Notes: generated from the sequence alone by a model not told the origin. Counted from the first letter of the stretch, positions 1 to 11,530 are shown. The stretch is DNA of 64,000 nt from Odiellus spinosus (GCA_963920705.1 OY987226.1:31485686-31549685), one strand, 5' to 3'. A program made the numbers and translations.

Positions 1-1052
1 TCTGATCAGGTCAGCAATTTTGGCATGCATAAGCTTCCTTTGAAAAACAACTCGAAAATCTTCTAGTTGGTCTTTAGAGAAGCCCGATTCTTCAATCTCG
101 GGTATTCCACTGACTATGGCATGAAATTGCGTTTTTAATCCTTCATCTTCTTTTACAAGTTTCGTTGTCTCCTCTGAAACCAAGATAATTTTAACTCCAC
201 ATATGACCAAAAATGGATAGACAATATATACTTACTAATAGTTTTTCCTGGGAATGGGCTCGTAGACCAAAACCGGTATGAATCGACGACCATTTTCATA
301 ATTTTGGACACATGTGGTATAAAATTTATATTGGCAATAAACAAACCACCCTTGTTTATTTCGTTTAAAGCTGCTGGTATATCTTCTTTAAGTTGCTCAA
401 AATTTCTAATCGCAAGCGCAATTCGATAAAATGACAAGGCTTGTTCATGTTGTTTAGCGGTTAAAACTTTTTTCCCTGCTTTCTGCCTCTTTTTTGACTG
501 AATTGCGCCTTTATTTAGTTTCCATATTTCCCCCATTACTCCTCCAACAATTCTATTCATCGTGTAAAGGCGATCACTCTTAACATGGCGTAGTTTAACT
601 TTTTTTGCTTGGTCATCGTTAATCTCGAAATCATAAGGACGTTTCTTGGAAAAGAAGGCGTCTATCTTATTTTCGACTATTTCTTCCAAGTCAGCAATTC
701 GTTTGTCGCTAGCTCTCTCGTCAACCACCTTCCACCCGATCCAGTGAAGAACTTTCAATAGTTCTGACTCGCATTCTACATCGTATCGTAACACAGGATC
801 AGGTCCATTTTCACCATGCACTAGTTCATAAATCCATTTGCCCCAAGAATGCAAAAATATGGTATAACCCCCACGAGCATCATCTTCATGTTAAGAATAA
901 AGTAGGTTATACTGGGAGCTCATATCTTCCACCAATTCCTTTAAACTACCAGTATTCTTCATGGAATCTAATATCCTTTTTCTGTCGCCATTACTTTTGA
1001 AGAATTCGTCCGAATCTGCTTGCTTTAGAAGTAGTTCAACCGCGTTATCCAT
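1..1052 (-). pseudogene. Spliced gene of unknown function, C-terminus outside the window, one in-frame stop
   Basis: The reading frame starts at an ATG at 1052 and runs down the minus strand. A single in-frame TAA at 891-893 interrupts it, with open frame on both sides. A GT-AG intron lies at 174-235 (62 nt); joining across it keeps the frame open to the window edge, so this is a genuine eukaryotic gene and continues beyond base 1. I do not recognise a known domain. It has a basic stretch (KKRQKAGKK) and, in order, VGG and INKGGL motifs. The same order (VGG then LNRGGL) occurs in the intact gene at 8646-9758, so the two are probably distant relatives and this may be the edge of another P-type transposon. 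No inverted repeat was found near its 5' side. Confidence 0.55.
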
Positions 1053-1311
1053 TTTAATTTTTAATTGATCTACTAAGCCTTGTATATCATCTGCTTACAA
1101 CGTAGCAGACGATTTTAAGCCGACTGAACTATTTTTCTCAAGAAAAAAAAAAAATCATATGACGTCACCATGACGTACGACTCGCTCTTATTGGCTGGCT
1201 TAACTTGGGGGAGAGGGGGGAAATTTTAGCTTCACATATTACAAGACTTCTATAGTTTCAGCTAGGAAGAACCTCGAGAGGCACCCTTTTTACTCCTATC
1301 CCCTTTTGATC
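1053..1311. other. Non-coding interval
   Basis: No reading frame can be supported. It holds a short foldback (TCTGCT, 8-nt loop, AGCAGA) near 1092-1112, an A-run, and one TGACGTCA palindrome (1160-1167) of the kind bound by CREB/ATF factors, which may be chance. Confidence 0.4.
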
Positions 1312-1677
1312 CGAGTGGAAAAGTGCTTTTAAATGATTCTGTATATCAAAATTTACAGCCGTATATGAAATAAAAACAAATATCTTTTCACAATCAATTT
1401 TTATTGCATCAGATTTATTTAACATACTATTTCAGACTATCGTTTAACCCTTCGAATGATGTAACCATCACACCGACGGCATCGATTGTTCAAAGACGAA
1501 CTGTCGTAGATCTCCCAAATATACGGCATAATTAGTAGCAATCCGAGAATATGATAAGTAGACTCGAATATGTATCGCGCATCTCGATTGTAAATTGATC
1601 TAATCATACCAATTGGTAAGGCAATAGGCGTGATAAACACTCGAGCAAAATATTTGACCCCCGTCATTCATATATTC
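1312..1677 (-). pseudogene. Truncated small membrane-protein gene (copy B) with the tail of its convergent neighbour
   Basis: The C-terminal 75 or so residues of the small membrane protein found at 46038-46349 and 54534-54838 are encoded here on the minus strand. The shared features are an Arg-Ser-Ile-Tyr-Asn-Arg motif, a hydrophobic segment (HILGLLLIMPYIWE) and a terminal CRRCDGYI motif. Similarity ends abruptly upstream near 1667, so the N-terminus and promoter are missing. Past the stop, the shared sequence includes an AATAAA-type signal and then the last residues of the convergent gene (SGK.. and the ACTTTTCCACTCGG block), down to about 1312. It is therefore a fragment of a larger repeated element, not a separate gene capture. 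Confidence 0.6.
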
Positions 1678-3010
1678 AACAAAAAACTCGGGGGCCTTTG
1701 TGATGATGCCCTGCTCACGCAGTCAGTCACGTGTCGGGTCACCAGTTTTGTAAAATATTTAATAATTCAACATTTTTAAGTTTCGATTTTTGTAAGCAGA
1801 TGGTGACTAGAATTATTTGCATTTCGAAACAATTTTTGTAAATTGATAAAAAAAATTCTGAATTTCAAACTCTTAAATGTTTCATTCATTTCTTAATAAC
1901 TGAATTTTTTTTCCATATCCTGCTAAGGGGATAATTCACTGGGATAGGAGTCAATTAAATATTTGTTAAAAACAAAATGAAGTTAAAATGTTCAAACACC
2001 AAAATAATTTACTGTAGCTATGGGTAAAAATGTTTTACTGTAACAGCGCTTTTTCCTGGTACATAATTTGGTCTGCCGAACGTTTCCAACCATTGACTTT
2101 ATATTATTTCATTCTTGGGAAATATATGCAATGAAAATGGGCCTTTGCAAGGAAAATCTTTATGAAACACCGATAACCCTTAGTCAGGATCAGAATGTAC
2201 TTGACATTTTTCTGATTTACACTCTCTAGTATCTCTATCACTACTTTTACAACCCAGCACAGAAATACAAAACAACTTTAAATCAGAAAATACTCCCTCA
2301 AATTATTTCATTTATAAGATTATCTGCAGACGACAGTTCATTGAAAAGAGAAAAATAAAGGTAATAGTTCAGTTTTTGATGGCGTTTTCATAAACTAAAT
2401 ATACCAATATGGCGCCCCACATAGATTTTGCTCAGTAAGTCGCGTATAGTTAATATTTTCACTCGTATATGACGTAGTTTATTACTGGAACGAAATTAAC
2501 GATAATTATCATACGAAAAATATTTACCTCTTCTGGATTAAGTACTTTTACGAAAAAAAAAAAAAAAAAAACCGCGCGAAAGCGACCTTATCCTTCGTGT
2601 GCCTAGAATGAGCGATGAGCTATTGTAGGCTCTACAATAGCGAAATCACGCGATCATACTGTATTGCGGGGAACGTTTATTTTCAAATTTCGAAAATAGC
2701 TATTATAAAAATATGTATTTTTAATGTCACGTTATTTTCTTACTACGACATACGTAGACATATATTACGTTATAGAGAGCATGCAACCTAATATCGAGCG
2801 CTTTCTTACCAATGGGTTAGGTCTATTTAAATTCTTTTAAGGGATTATACATCGCCAAGGTCCTAAGACAGCGAATACGAGGGTAATGTTTTCTCAAACA
2901 ACCCACCATTTGTAAGAAAATAAAGAAAAACAATTGTAAATATTTTTTTTTTTTTTACTTTAATGTTAAATTAGGCGTTTTGGTTATATATTTACATTTT
3001 TTTTACATAT
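1678..3010. other. Gene-free AT-rich interval with hairpin and homopolymer runs
   Basis: No supportable gene. A perfect 9-bp inverted repeat with a 3-nt loop (CTATTGTAG gct CTACAATAG) sits near 2621-2641, and A/T homopolymer runs occur at about 2557-2574 and 2943-2957. Confidence 0.4.
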
Positions 3011-3610
3011 TTACTTTTTCACGATAATTATAAAACCAATATTTACACGAAAACTGTATTCATCATCCTCCTCAGAATCTACGAGGTCAGCGGCTGAGAT
3101 AGCTATCAAATCCTTATAATCTAGTAGGAAATCTCCGTAATATTTCACCGATTCTCTCGCGCACTTTGACGGTGAGATTCGATGCATCGAACAACACGTT
3201 TTGGTTTTACCAAACTTTTCGCATCCTAGTATTTCCAAATTTATAACCGTCGTATTTAACAACGCCGATAATTACGCGCATTTACAGGCCCCTTTACTAT
3301 ACACCTTACTGTATTGATGCACTTTAAGGTTTCTTAAATGCTCTTGTACGAACCCAAGGCCAGTGAGGTTGAAACGGCAAAATGCGTTCGATTCCCTGAT
3401 CTTGGATGGTAAAATGTCGCAGGAATAGGGTGGTAAATACGTTGCCAAATGTGTCACCCTCACTTCATCATTTTGAAAGATCCCAGCCGATAGTTCCTTA
3501 GCCTTGAAACCATACTCCATTTTTTTCTTCTGTAAGTTGTACGCTTTCCCCGAACGCGTATATAGCATATCGAGGATTAATACTTTGTCCAAAACTGTCA
3601 AATAAAACAT
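3011..3610 (-). pseudogene. MFY-family zinc-motif protein, interrupted by one in-frame TAA
   Basis: One minus-strand frame from MFY at 3610 to 3011 is broken only by a TAA at 3272-3274. It aligns along its length with the protein at 59755-60396: both start MFY, share an AKEL-A motif, a THL/TKV...SPY-type segment, R-x-SN-x-F and NLTGL, and a cysteine motif with identical spacing, C-x9-C-x2-H-x6-C (GC...CCSMH...C here). The cysteine part is downstream of the stop, so this copy would lose it. The C-terminus is shorter and acidic (DSEEDDE) instead of basic. The function is unknown; the CCHC spacing suggests zinc binding. Confidence 0.6.
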
Positions 3611-4835
3611 TTTTCTTTTAAGTTTAAACTGCGCGTACTGAGAATCAACTGAAAACGCGCGAATATGTCCATGAGTTTCCTTCCTATAATATTACAGCAA
3701 TTTACGCTCTACATGAATATTTCATGCATTATCTAACCATAGTTAAAATGTATCGTCCTTATCGTATTAACATCGTAAACGTATTCGATAACGAGGGGTT
3801 TTGTAGAATGGTAGAAATTCTTAAAATAACGCTATATATAAAAAGTGTTTCTGTTTTCAATCGAAATTCGAAAGATTTTGAAATTGTTCGAATTAATCTT
3901 GATTAATAGTTTCAAAATCATCCAAATTCCAATTTTTTATCCTTTTTTAAATCTTTTTTTAAATGTTTCTGCGTTAAAAAAAACCAAATAAAAATACATT
4001 TAACGCAAAAGACCTATGGCATAGGAGCACGCTTCTCTTATATTTAAACGAAATGATGTATTTTTCAAAAATATACTTACGAGTTGATGAGTTAGCCATG
4101 ATACTCGATAAACTTTTACTGTTTTTCGAAGAGCTTTTAAATTTTAGCTGGACTTGGCTGAAACGACAAGAGAATTGTGACACCGTTTAACGTTAAACAT
4201 AGGAGTTTTAATAGTCAAATTTAAACGTAAGGGTAACATTTTACCACTGTAGCGGTGGCGTAAAATGTTGTACTTTCCAATGGGTGGATTCCAGTATAAA
4301 ATAACAGAAACCGAAATTAACTGTACGACAGCGTTTCTGATACTAGAAGGTTTAGGCTCTGGTAAGCGACGGTGTAACAGTTAACGCGGAGTGATTCGCA
4401 ATGTTATTCCAGGCTTAACCGTTGTTTACTCTTCTTAGATAGTAGCAAATACGTTTCTAGTATTCGGAGAATAGTGATTTTTTGTGGTCCAAATATGTTT
4501 AGAAATGCCGTTCTTCACGTCACCTTTAGCCACGCAGTTTTAAAGCGAGTGTCGGCGCGATCCTTGCCCCTTGAATTTGCTTCACCTCACAACGCATAAA
4601 AACCGACTGAATGTGCTGCCATCTATAGTTTACAAGTTTCCAGTAACGTTTTTTTTCTAATAGTCCTGGAAATAAGCTACTTTTTATCCCCACGCTATCA
4701 ACCCCCCTCCTGAGTATTGGAATGTTTGACTTTGTCGCTAGGGGTTGATTTTTAAACCAATGGCGGGATATTATGGTACACAGTATAGTTATGTAAAATA
4801 GCTCTCAATTAAGAAAAAAAAATGACATTGGGTTA
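3611..4835. other. Interval without a supportable gene; strong hairpin
   Basis: Several short frames exist but none has homology or a splice-supported continuation. A strong hairpin at 4235-4269 pairs AACATTTTAC with GTAAAATGTT, plus an inner CAC/GTG. A GTAAGT donor follows a short frame near 4086 on the minus strand, but no partner exon was found. Confidence 0.35.
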
Positions 4836-4842
4836 GTTTATA

Positions 4843-4874
4843 CATAGATCAACTACCTCCTACGGGATTCGTAA
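4843..4874. repeat. Left terminal inverted repeat of P-type element 1
   Basis: Begins CATAGATCAACTACCTCC and is the exact reverse complement of 9860-9891. Confidence 0.9.
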
Positions 4875-5522
4875 CACTATACTAAGCCCCCATAGAAAAT
4901 TTATTTCTCTTACAGACTCGCTCTTCGACCGCAGCGCCCTGGCGGCAATCGCGGAAATTAGAATGTTTGATCATGATTGCGACTACCACAGCGATGATTC
5001 TAGTAATGATTTTAATTTCTACGAACTAAATTTTTCGGCTTTTTTGAGATGCCACAAAAGAAGTGCTATTAGGGCGCTTGTAAGAGTGATACGAGATTAC
5101 TAGATGGGGCAAGCTTAATATATTATAGGTACCCGAACCCCAAAAAACAACCGTTTCTTTTTGAGAAGTGGTTAAATGCCACTGGTTGGGACTTGGCTTC
5201 AACAGAAAAATTCAGCTATTCCAAATGTGCTCGGTATGTTTGTTCAAAACATTTCGTTAATAACGATGGACCTTCGAAACTACACCCAATTCCAATTAAA
5301 TTTCCTGGAAAAGTAAGCGCAATATATAAATTCAAATAAATTATACATTCACGCCGGCATACGTATTAATGCATATTCTCCCAACTTTAGGTTGTTATTT
5401 GGAATGATCGCAGGAAGGCTATTATGCAGGATCCGGATAATATTGGTATAGTTCCAAAGAAATGCAACCAAACTAGTGGTGATTTTCTTACGAATAGTTT
5501 GACTGAGGAAATTTCCGTTGAA

Positions 5523-5849
5523 GCTGAATGTGGTTTTTCAAATGTAGGTAATTTCCATTTTTTTAACTCGCAAACCGTTAAATATTTGTATGGCTCGCCT
5601 TATAGGCTAAAGATATCTACTTAGCAGAGGAAATTTCTATCGAAGGTGAGGAAATTTCTGTCGAAGGTGAGGAAATTTCTGTCGAAGCTGAGGAAATTTC
5701 TATCGAAGCTGAGGAAATTTCTATCGAAGCTGAGAAAATTTCTATCGAAGCTGAATGTAATAGTTCAAATGTAAGTAATTTCCATTTTTTTTTAACTCGC
5801 AAACCGTTAAATACTTGGATGGCTCACCTTATAGGCTAAAGATAGCGCC
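5523..5849 (+). repeat. Tandem duplication of an exon end plus intron in the transposase
   Basis: The end of an exon (GCTGAATGT...TCAAAT), its donor and the following intron to TTATAGGCTAAAGAT occur twice, at about 5523-5614 and 5749-5845. Small differences (GTAGGT versus GTAAGT donors, GTATGG versus GGATGG) show that the copies have diverged a little. Confidence 0.75.
5627..5752 (+). repeat. Six tandem 21-bp units coding for seven-residue acidic repeats
   Basis: The unit GAGGAAATTTCTATCGAAG-ST is repeated six times (126 bp) without indels, keeping the frame and coding EEISIEA-like heptads. A single related unit is present in the preceding exon at about 5506-5526, so the array probably expanded from it. 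Confidence 0.85.
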
Positions 5850-8645
5850 AAAAATTCGCCAATGACTGTAGCTCGTAAAAGAAACCACCCCTACCCAGAA
5901 AAAGCTACAATAAAAAAATATAAACAAAGCCATAATATTCCGAAAGAACCTTCTGTCTTACAAAAGGAAAATGGAATAATAGTAAGTAAAAACCAGTATT
6001 TTTGTATTCGATTGCCATTTGTATGAGAGTTTGGCTTTCTTAAATTTGTCAGGCTGTACGTGATATGACTCCATTTTCGATTGACCTATTAAATAAGACA
6101 CTCGGTTGTCCGAAGAAATGGACTACTTTCTACGGAGAGGACTACGCGAAATATTCGAAAGAGAAAGACGAAGTTCTGGAATTATCATTATCCATTTTTA
6201 GAGATCAAACTACTCGCTTAACTGTACTTGGGAAAGAAGTGAATTCTACACATGCTATTATGGATGAAATTGGAAGTAAAATAGAATCTATAAGTAATAT
6301 TGTCAAGATCCTTTGAAAAGATTGAAAAATTCAGCGTTTGCTCGGGAAATAAGAAGAGCGATTTTCCTAATATTCTCTCATTTGGAAGCGGTGTTTACAA
6401 TATTCTTAACGATGCCTATCACTCAACAAAATGTTTACTTCTATTTAAAAAAGATGGAAGAGTCCACCGATGTAAATATTGTAAAGTATATCGCGGCTAT
6501 TTACGAAAGAAAGCTTCAAGAAATAAAACGTGTCCAAAGAGACTTTGTTATAGGACAAAAAAACAGATAGCTTCTGTAAAGAATGGAAAGAGAAGAGAAA
6601 TGTATTTCTCAAAATAAACAAAACTTCTAAGGCAAAAATATCACAAATTAATTCGTGAAGAGGGTCATGTAATATCGAAGAAAGAAAGTGTGATTTTTGA
6701 AGAAATCGTGAAAACAAATATGGATACAGCGACAGATTTTTCAAAGGCTTTTTTAAAACAGCAGCTATCAGCTCTTAATGTAACAAATAGTAGAGCTCAT
6801 CGATGGCATCCCAGTGTGATAAAGTGGTGTTTACTTATTTACAGTAAATCACCAGGTGCGTATGAATGCTTGCGGAAAACTAACGCTCTGAAGTTACCAT
6901 GTCAAAAAACACTCTACAGTTACGCATTGCCCTTGACTGCTAGCCCAGGTTTTCAAGCTGAATCCTTTACATTATTAAAAAGTCTAATGGAAGAGTTGAA
7001 TTGTTACGATGAAGAGCACACAAAGTACGTTTCTATCTTGATAGATGAAATGAAAATCAAAGAGGAATTAGTTTATAAACGCACAACTGGTGATCTTGTT
7101 GGTTTTGTGGACCTTGGTGAAACGTTAAATGAAACAAGACGCATATACAATGCTAACGATGAGAAAAAGAAAAAAAAACATCAACCTGGCGACTAACGTT
7201 TTGCAAATTATGGTGAAAGGTATCACAACTAAATTGCAATTCTCACTAGCCTTCTTTCCATGTAGCGGCCTGCGTGCGGAAGACTTGAATAGCCTAATCT
7301 GGGAAGCCATTGAACGACTAGAAGCTATAGACTGTCGAGTTTTGACAGTTATTGGAGAATGGAGATGGTGCCAATACAAACCGGTCTTTTTTTTAAGAAC
7401 AATATGGTTATTACCAATGATAGTAGTTTGGCCCATTATGGACTTCATTACTTTGCGATGGAACAAAATCCTAGACCACTGTTTTTCCTCTTTGACAATC
7501 CCCACCTAATCAAGACCTGTCGAAACAACATGGAATGCCGCGCATTTATTAAAAAACCCAAAGTTAAAAAGAAGGTTAAGACGTCACCAAAGAAGCCCAA
7601 AGATGATGTATCAACAAGGCTTTTAATGAAAAATAAGAAATTCATTCTTTGGGAACATATCCGTAAAGTTTACAACAATGATGTGAAGCGAATTCCAAGA
7701 CTTTACCCAAAACTAAGACTTTCTCATATTAATTTGAAGTCACGTGGAAAAATGAGGGTTAAATACGCAATTCAAGTTTTGTCAGCGAAAGTAGCAACTG
7801 GAATTAGAAAAGAAGTTGGAGAGGAGGGCAGTGAAACGGCCATGTTTTGTAACTTGATTAACAAATACTTAGATATCATGAATACATCTAATTTCTCCAA
7901 ATCTTATTATAAAAGAAACCCAAATTTAAAACCATTCCACTGTTCTGATGACAACCGTTTAACAGTAAGATAAGCAATCAAAACATTTACTTTGGCAAAT
8001 TTATTGAAAGAGTTGTTTCTTTAGTGGCTCGAAAATGACTTTCTCGGATATTTCAAAGAATGGGAGGATGAGGTCGCAGGAATAGAAGGTTTTACCAATG
8101 CTCAGCGAATAAGTATGCTTTTAAGCATCGAAACATCAGAGGGACTGAAAATTACGAGTAATTAAATATTTAGCCCTAAATTTCAGACTTTGAGCCAAGC
8201 TCGAGCCCTGGGCTTTTGTCGAGCCTTAAATTTTTATTTAGAACCTTTATCAAGCTTTTTAAAACATTTTTCGTAAACTCTATTAAAAAGCTATTTCTTT
8301 GCAGCCCGGTCGATGATAAAAATTATCCACTACTTGCTTTCAAAAGGAGCTAAATTTATTTCAACAAGAAAGTTAAATCAAGACCCCATAGAACAAGATT
8401 TTGGAAAGCACAGAAGTCTATGCGGTTCCAATACCAATCCCACTGTCAGCCAATATGGACAAAATGTTGGAAAAATACGATTATTAAAAGGAATTGTACC
8501 AAATGCTATAAATGGAAACACACCAATAGAGGTAAAATTCTTTATTTACTCGTAAAATTTATTTCTTTACTCGTAAAATTTATTTCTTTTAAATCACAGT
8601 TGGATATTGTTATCACTTAGGGCTTTTCTTAGACTAGGAACAGAT

Positions 8646-9662
8646 TTAATACCTTTGGTATTTTTCAGTTAAAAAAATTGTAAACGCTTTACCATGAGTA
8701 TTTAGGTATGTTTCTATCACAATTATTAAGCCCTTCTCCTCCAAATAAATAGGTAAAGTTTTACAGACATTTTTCCATATTTCTAAAACTTTGGCGTTGT
8801 TTAGAATTTCTTTTTTGGTTTCAATTTTTCTATTTTTGACTAGATCACAACCCGTTGAATCATAAAATTTTGAAGCAATATCCGCCATAGTTTTAAACAT
8901 TATAAAGCCTTGCTCATTTAGATTTAATAAACCTCCACGGTTAAGCGAACGACTTAAATCATCATAATCATGTTTTTCTTCGAAACTAGCGGTCAAATTG
9001 TCTGTTAATTTAAGCACATCTTTTTCCGCAACTCCTTGGATTTTCGTAATCTTTTTCTTCATAGATTGCAATACAAAACCTCCCACATAGTGAACGCCTT
9101 CTTCAGAAATATTTTCTTTATCCCTAGGTAAATCTCCAGATGTTTCAATGACCTTATTTTTTGCAGATGCAAGATGGAAATTAATGACGAGCAAAAATCT
9201 TCTTAGGAAAACAGCGGCTACAACGTTGATTGTAGGTGTCGCACAGATTAAATTCTATATTTGTGTTAAACAAATACAAGTTTAATTATAATTCATTTAA
9301 AAATTTTAATAAACACTTACTTTGGATTGACAAATTTTGTTTATTATTTCTCTGGCTTTTAATTGCAACTCGTGGTTTTGTAGAATAAAACCCATTCTCA
9401 AAAAAAACGTACTCTTGCCAGCAATTAAGGAAGTCGCAATTACTTCTTTGCTTATAGCTTTTAGGTCAAGATATTCAAGCGAATAGCCATTTGCTATTAA
9501 ACAATTAATAACATTCTTTGAATCATCGCTACGAGGGCTTTTCAAAGCATCGTCTAACTTGGTTATAGATTCTTTAAGCATTAACTCAAATCTATTTTGA
9601 ATGATATCTAAAACAACAAAAACATTTTATATTAGTTTAGCAATGATTTGCAATTACACATG

Positions 9663-9696
<34 letters not shown>

Positions 9697-9758
9697 ACGA
9701 AATTTAGAATTTGCTCACCCTTTAAAATATCGAGCTCTTTCTTCATGGCGGCTGCCAT
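8646..9758 (-). CDS. Intact three-exon accessory gene of the P-type element, 311 residues
   Basis: Exons 9719-9758, 9321-9607 and 8646-9254 (40 + 287 + 609 nt = 312 codons including the stop) join in frame across GTGAGC...TTTTAG and GTAAGT...ATATAG introns. The start is ATGGCAGCC at 9758. No domain is firmly recognised. The N-terminal half is helical-looking. The middle has GVHYVGGFVLQSMKKK and the C-terminal half has RSLNRGGLLN; this order resembles the C-terminal tail of THAP9-like transposases (a GGY-V-RK segment followed by GGL). That resemblance is inference. The gene at 1-1052 shares both motifs. Its frame is undamaged although the neighbouring transposase is ruined. It lies 100 bp inside the right inverted repeat, so it belongs to the element. 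Confidence 0.75.
9662..9692. repeat. (TTA)n microsatellite in intron 1 of the accessory gene
   Basis: About ten ATT/TTA triplets in a row, inside the intron between exons 1 and 2 of the minus-strand gene. Confidence 0.9.
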
Positions 9759-9859
9759 CTTGATCAAACTTTTTAACTTGCAATTCTAAACACTAGGTGA
9801 CGCTCTGACGCTAGAAAATTTGGCAGGTTGCTCTCTGAACGAAATTCTATAGGCTTACA

Positions 9860-9891
9860 TTACGAATCCCGTAGGAGGTAGTTGATCTATG
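9860..9891. repeat. Right terminal inverted repeat of P-type element 1
   Basis: Ends GTAGTTGATCTATG; exact reverse complement of 4843-4874. Followed by the 7-bp target duplicate GTTTATA. Confidence 0.9.
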
Positions 9892-9898
9892 GTTTATA

Positions 9899-11099
9899 TA
9901 AGGTTTTTATTACTTTCAATATACTCGGAAATACAAACTAGCGCAATTGAGAGCATACAATAGAGTAAAATCGCCTCTTTACAAGTGCCTAGGTTAATGG
10001 ATTACACAGGGACCAGGCATGATGGTGAAGAATGAAAATTAGTGGACAAAGTAATATTACGATATCAGATTTAGAACTGTGAAATTTTTGCTTCTGATTT
10101 GAATTACCGCCCAAACGGCTAGATGATGATGGCTTAGTATTCAGGTAAAATATTTCTGGGATTTCTGTTGAGTTGTCATATGTAAAACTATCTGTTTAGA
10201 ATATAATATCTGTCAAAAGTCCTAGAGGCAATTTTCATAAAAGGCCGGAACGTTCGTGCGATCAGCTAGATTGCACAGGTAAGTGGCAATCGCTAGCGAA
10301 TAAATTGCACCTCTGAAATAAAGTAATGATCGTTCTCGGAGATATAAGCTGATGATTAGTCATTATTCAAGATGCTGTTTCTTCTAAATCATAAATCGGT
10401 TATAATTTCCATTCATGCATGCCCTTTCACCATTATATAAGACATGGCAAACCCAAATGCATTATTATATTAAATAAAACCAAACTGGCTTAGTTACCCT
10501 TCTTGAAAACAAAGCAAATAACGACTATGGTATTCTAACCATTTCGTCATGGAAGATATACTTTTCTAAAAAACAGTGTAGGAAAATAAAATGGACACAG
10601 GTTTGTAGAGGACCGTACTTAATTTTTAATAAAGGGCACTAAAAACTAAGTGCTAAATTTATAGCACATAAGTTAAAAAGCATTAAATTAGTAACACATA
10701 ATAAGTTAAAAAGCATGATACACCAAATATTTGTGGTTTAATTAAATATGTTAGGAAACCAACAACCGCGGGCGAAAAAAACCCTCAACGGAGTCTTTTA
10801 CTAGAGAATTATCGACCATGATATATTATGTGATGAAATTATAGATTAAGAGGTATTAAATAAGAATACTTGAGTTATGAAGGCAAATTTGGTTTGAACA
10901 TTTAACGGTAACCAAAGGACAATGGGAAAAGGCTTCGTTATATAAGGAAAAAAACCCCAGCAGTTGGTGGAAAAACTAAATACGGTATAGATATATTTCA
11001 AAAGCTTTATGCTCATGACAACGTTGAACGGATGCTTGAATGATTTTTTAGACATAATATTGGGGGACGTCAATTATTAGAAAAGGTATTTTCAGTAAG
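9899..11099. other. AT-rich interval without a recognised gene
   Basis: Only short frames, none with a recognisable domain. AGTTAAAAAGCAT occurs twice around 10670-10715. Nothing else stands out. Confidence 0.35.
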
Positions 11100-11530
11100 G
11101 TTGTCCAATGATGGTATCTATAAAAAAAATTCCGTATTAAGGATAAGGTATAATCTTAAACCTACCTTTCCCGTTTATGTTTTTGTATGGCTCTTGTTTT
11201 TATGTCTGTTTTTCCCTTAATTCCTCCTTCGAAGTCCTGCCACCATGCGATGCGTTTTGATATGGATGATCTTCTTGCTACGGAATCTTTTTGTTATCCA
11301 CCAAGACCGCTCTTATGGTTGACTAATGATAGTTCTATAAAAAAAGATTTAGGTATTAATGATAAGGTTTAATGTTAGACGTACCTGTCCCATTTAAGTT
11401 TTTGTATGGTTCTTGTTTTTATTACTCTTCTGTTTAAAATCTCGAAATTTGCTTCTCCCTTAATTCTTCCTTAGAAGGTCCTGCTTCCATTCCATGTGTT
11501 TTTGAAATCCGCAATGGATGATCTTCATCC
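11100..11530. repeat. Two diverged tandem units of about 220 bp
   Basis: The sequence from CCAATGATGG (about 11105) to GATGGATCTTC-like sequence (about 11270) recurs from CTAATGATAG (about 11323) to GATGATCTTC (about 11525). Shared landmarks are ATAAAAAAA, TTTTTGTATGG-TCTTGTTTTTAT and CCCTTAATTC-TCCTT. The second unit has an extra segment of roughly 30 bp. Confidence 0.6.

Larger units (their letters stand above)
5053..8551 (+). pseudogene. P-type transposase with THAP domain, decayed
   Basis: Several exons are visible. A THAP zinc-binding domain (5053-5312) has its C2-C-H residues (KKCY, GACKS, YVCSKHF), but a TAG interrupts it at 5074-5076 and a GTAAGC donor ends it. Linker exons follow at about 5392-5543 and 5600-5980, then an HRCKYCKVYRGYLRKK segment. 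The catalytic core follows: LIDEMKIKEEL, then VGFVDLG, a GDGANTNR segment near 7350-7375 reached only after a frame change, and FFLFDNPHLIKT. The last exon (about 8310-8535) carries KLNQDPIEQDFG and NTNPT, the family's C-terminal motif. At least three frameshifts and one stop make it non-functional. It is convergent with the gene at 8646-9758. Confidence 0.8.
4843..9891. mobile_element. P-type (THAP9-like) DNA transposon, element 1
   Basis: The element is bounded by perfect 32-bp terminal inverted repeats beginning CATAG and ending CTATG, and flanked by the 7-bp direct repeat GTTTATA (4836-4842 and 9892-9898). Inside, a degraded P-type transposase with a THAP DNA-binding domain lies on the plus strand, and an intact three-exon gene lies on the minus strand. 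The two genes converge. P elements are normally described with 8-bp target duplications; here 7 bp match, and the second element in this window shows the same. Confidence 0.85.

Noticed and set aside
1160..1167. CRE-type TGACGTCA as a regulatory site
   Set aside because: A single 8-bp palindrome with no associated promoter.
3974..4183. First exon of the MFY gene at 3011-3610
   Set aside because: It has a GTAAGT donor, but both family members begin with a conserved MFY methionine, so no upstream coding exon is needed.
5617..5802. Minus-strand Ser/Ile repeat protein
   Set aside because: It is the antisense of the 21-bp repeat array in the transposase.
6313..6570. Separate 85-codon plus-strand gene
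   Set aside because: It is an off-frame reading of the P-type transposase; the HRCKYCKVYRGYLRKK segment in the neighbouring frame is the recognisable one.
4801..9955. GCTCTCAATT / AATTGAGAGC as outer inverted repeats of P-type element 1
   Set aside because: Only 10 bp match, flanks do not, and they lie outside the proven target duplication GTTTATA; chance is likely in AT-rich sequence.
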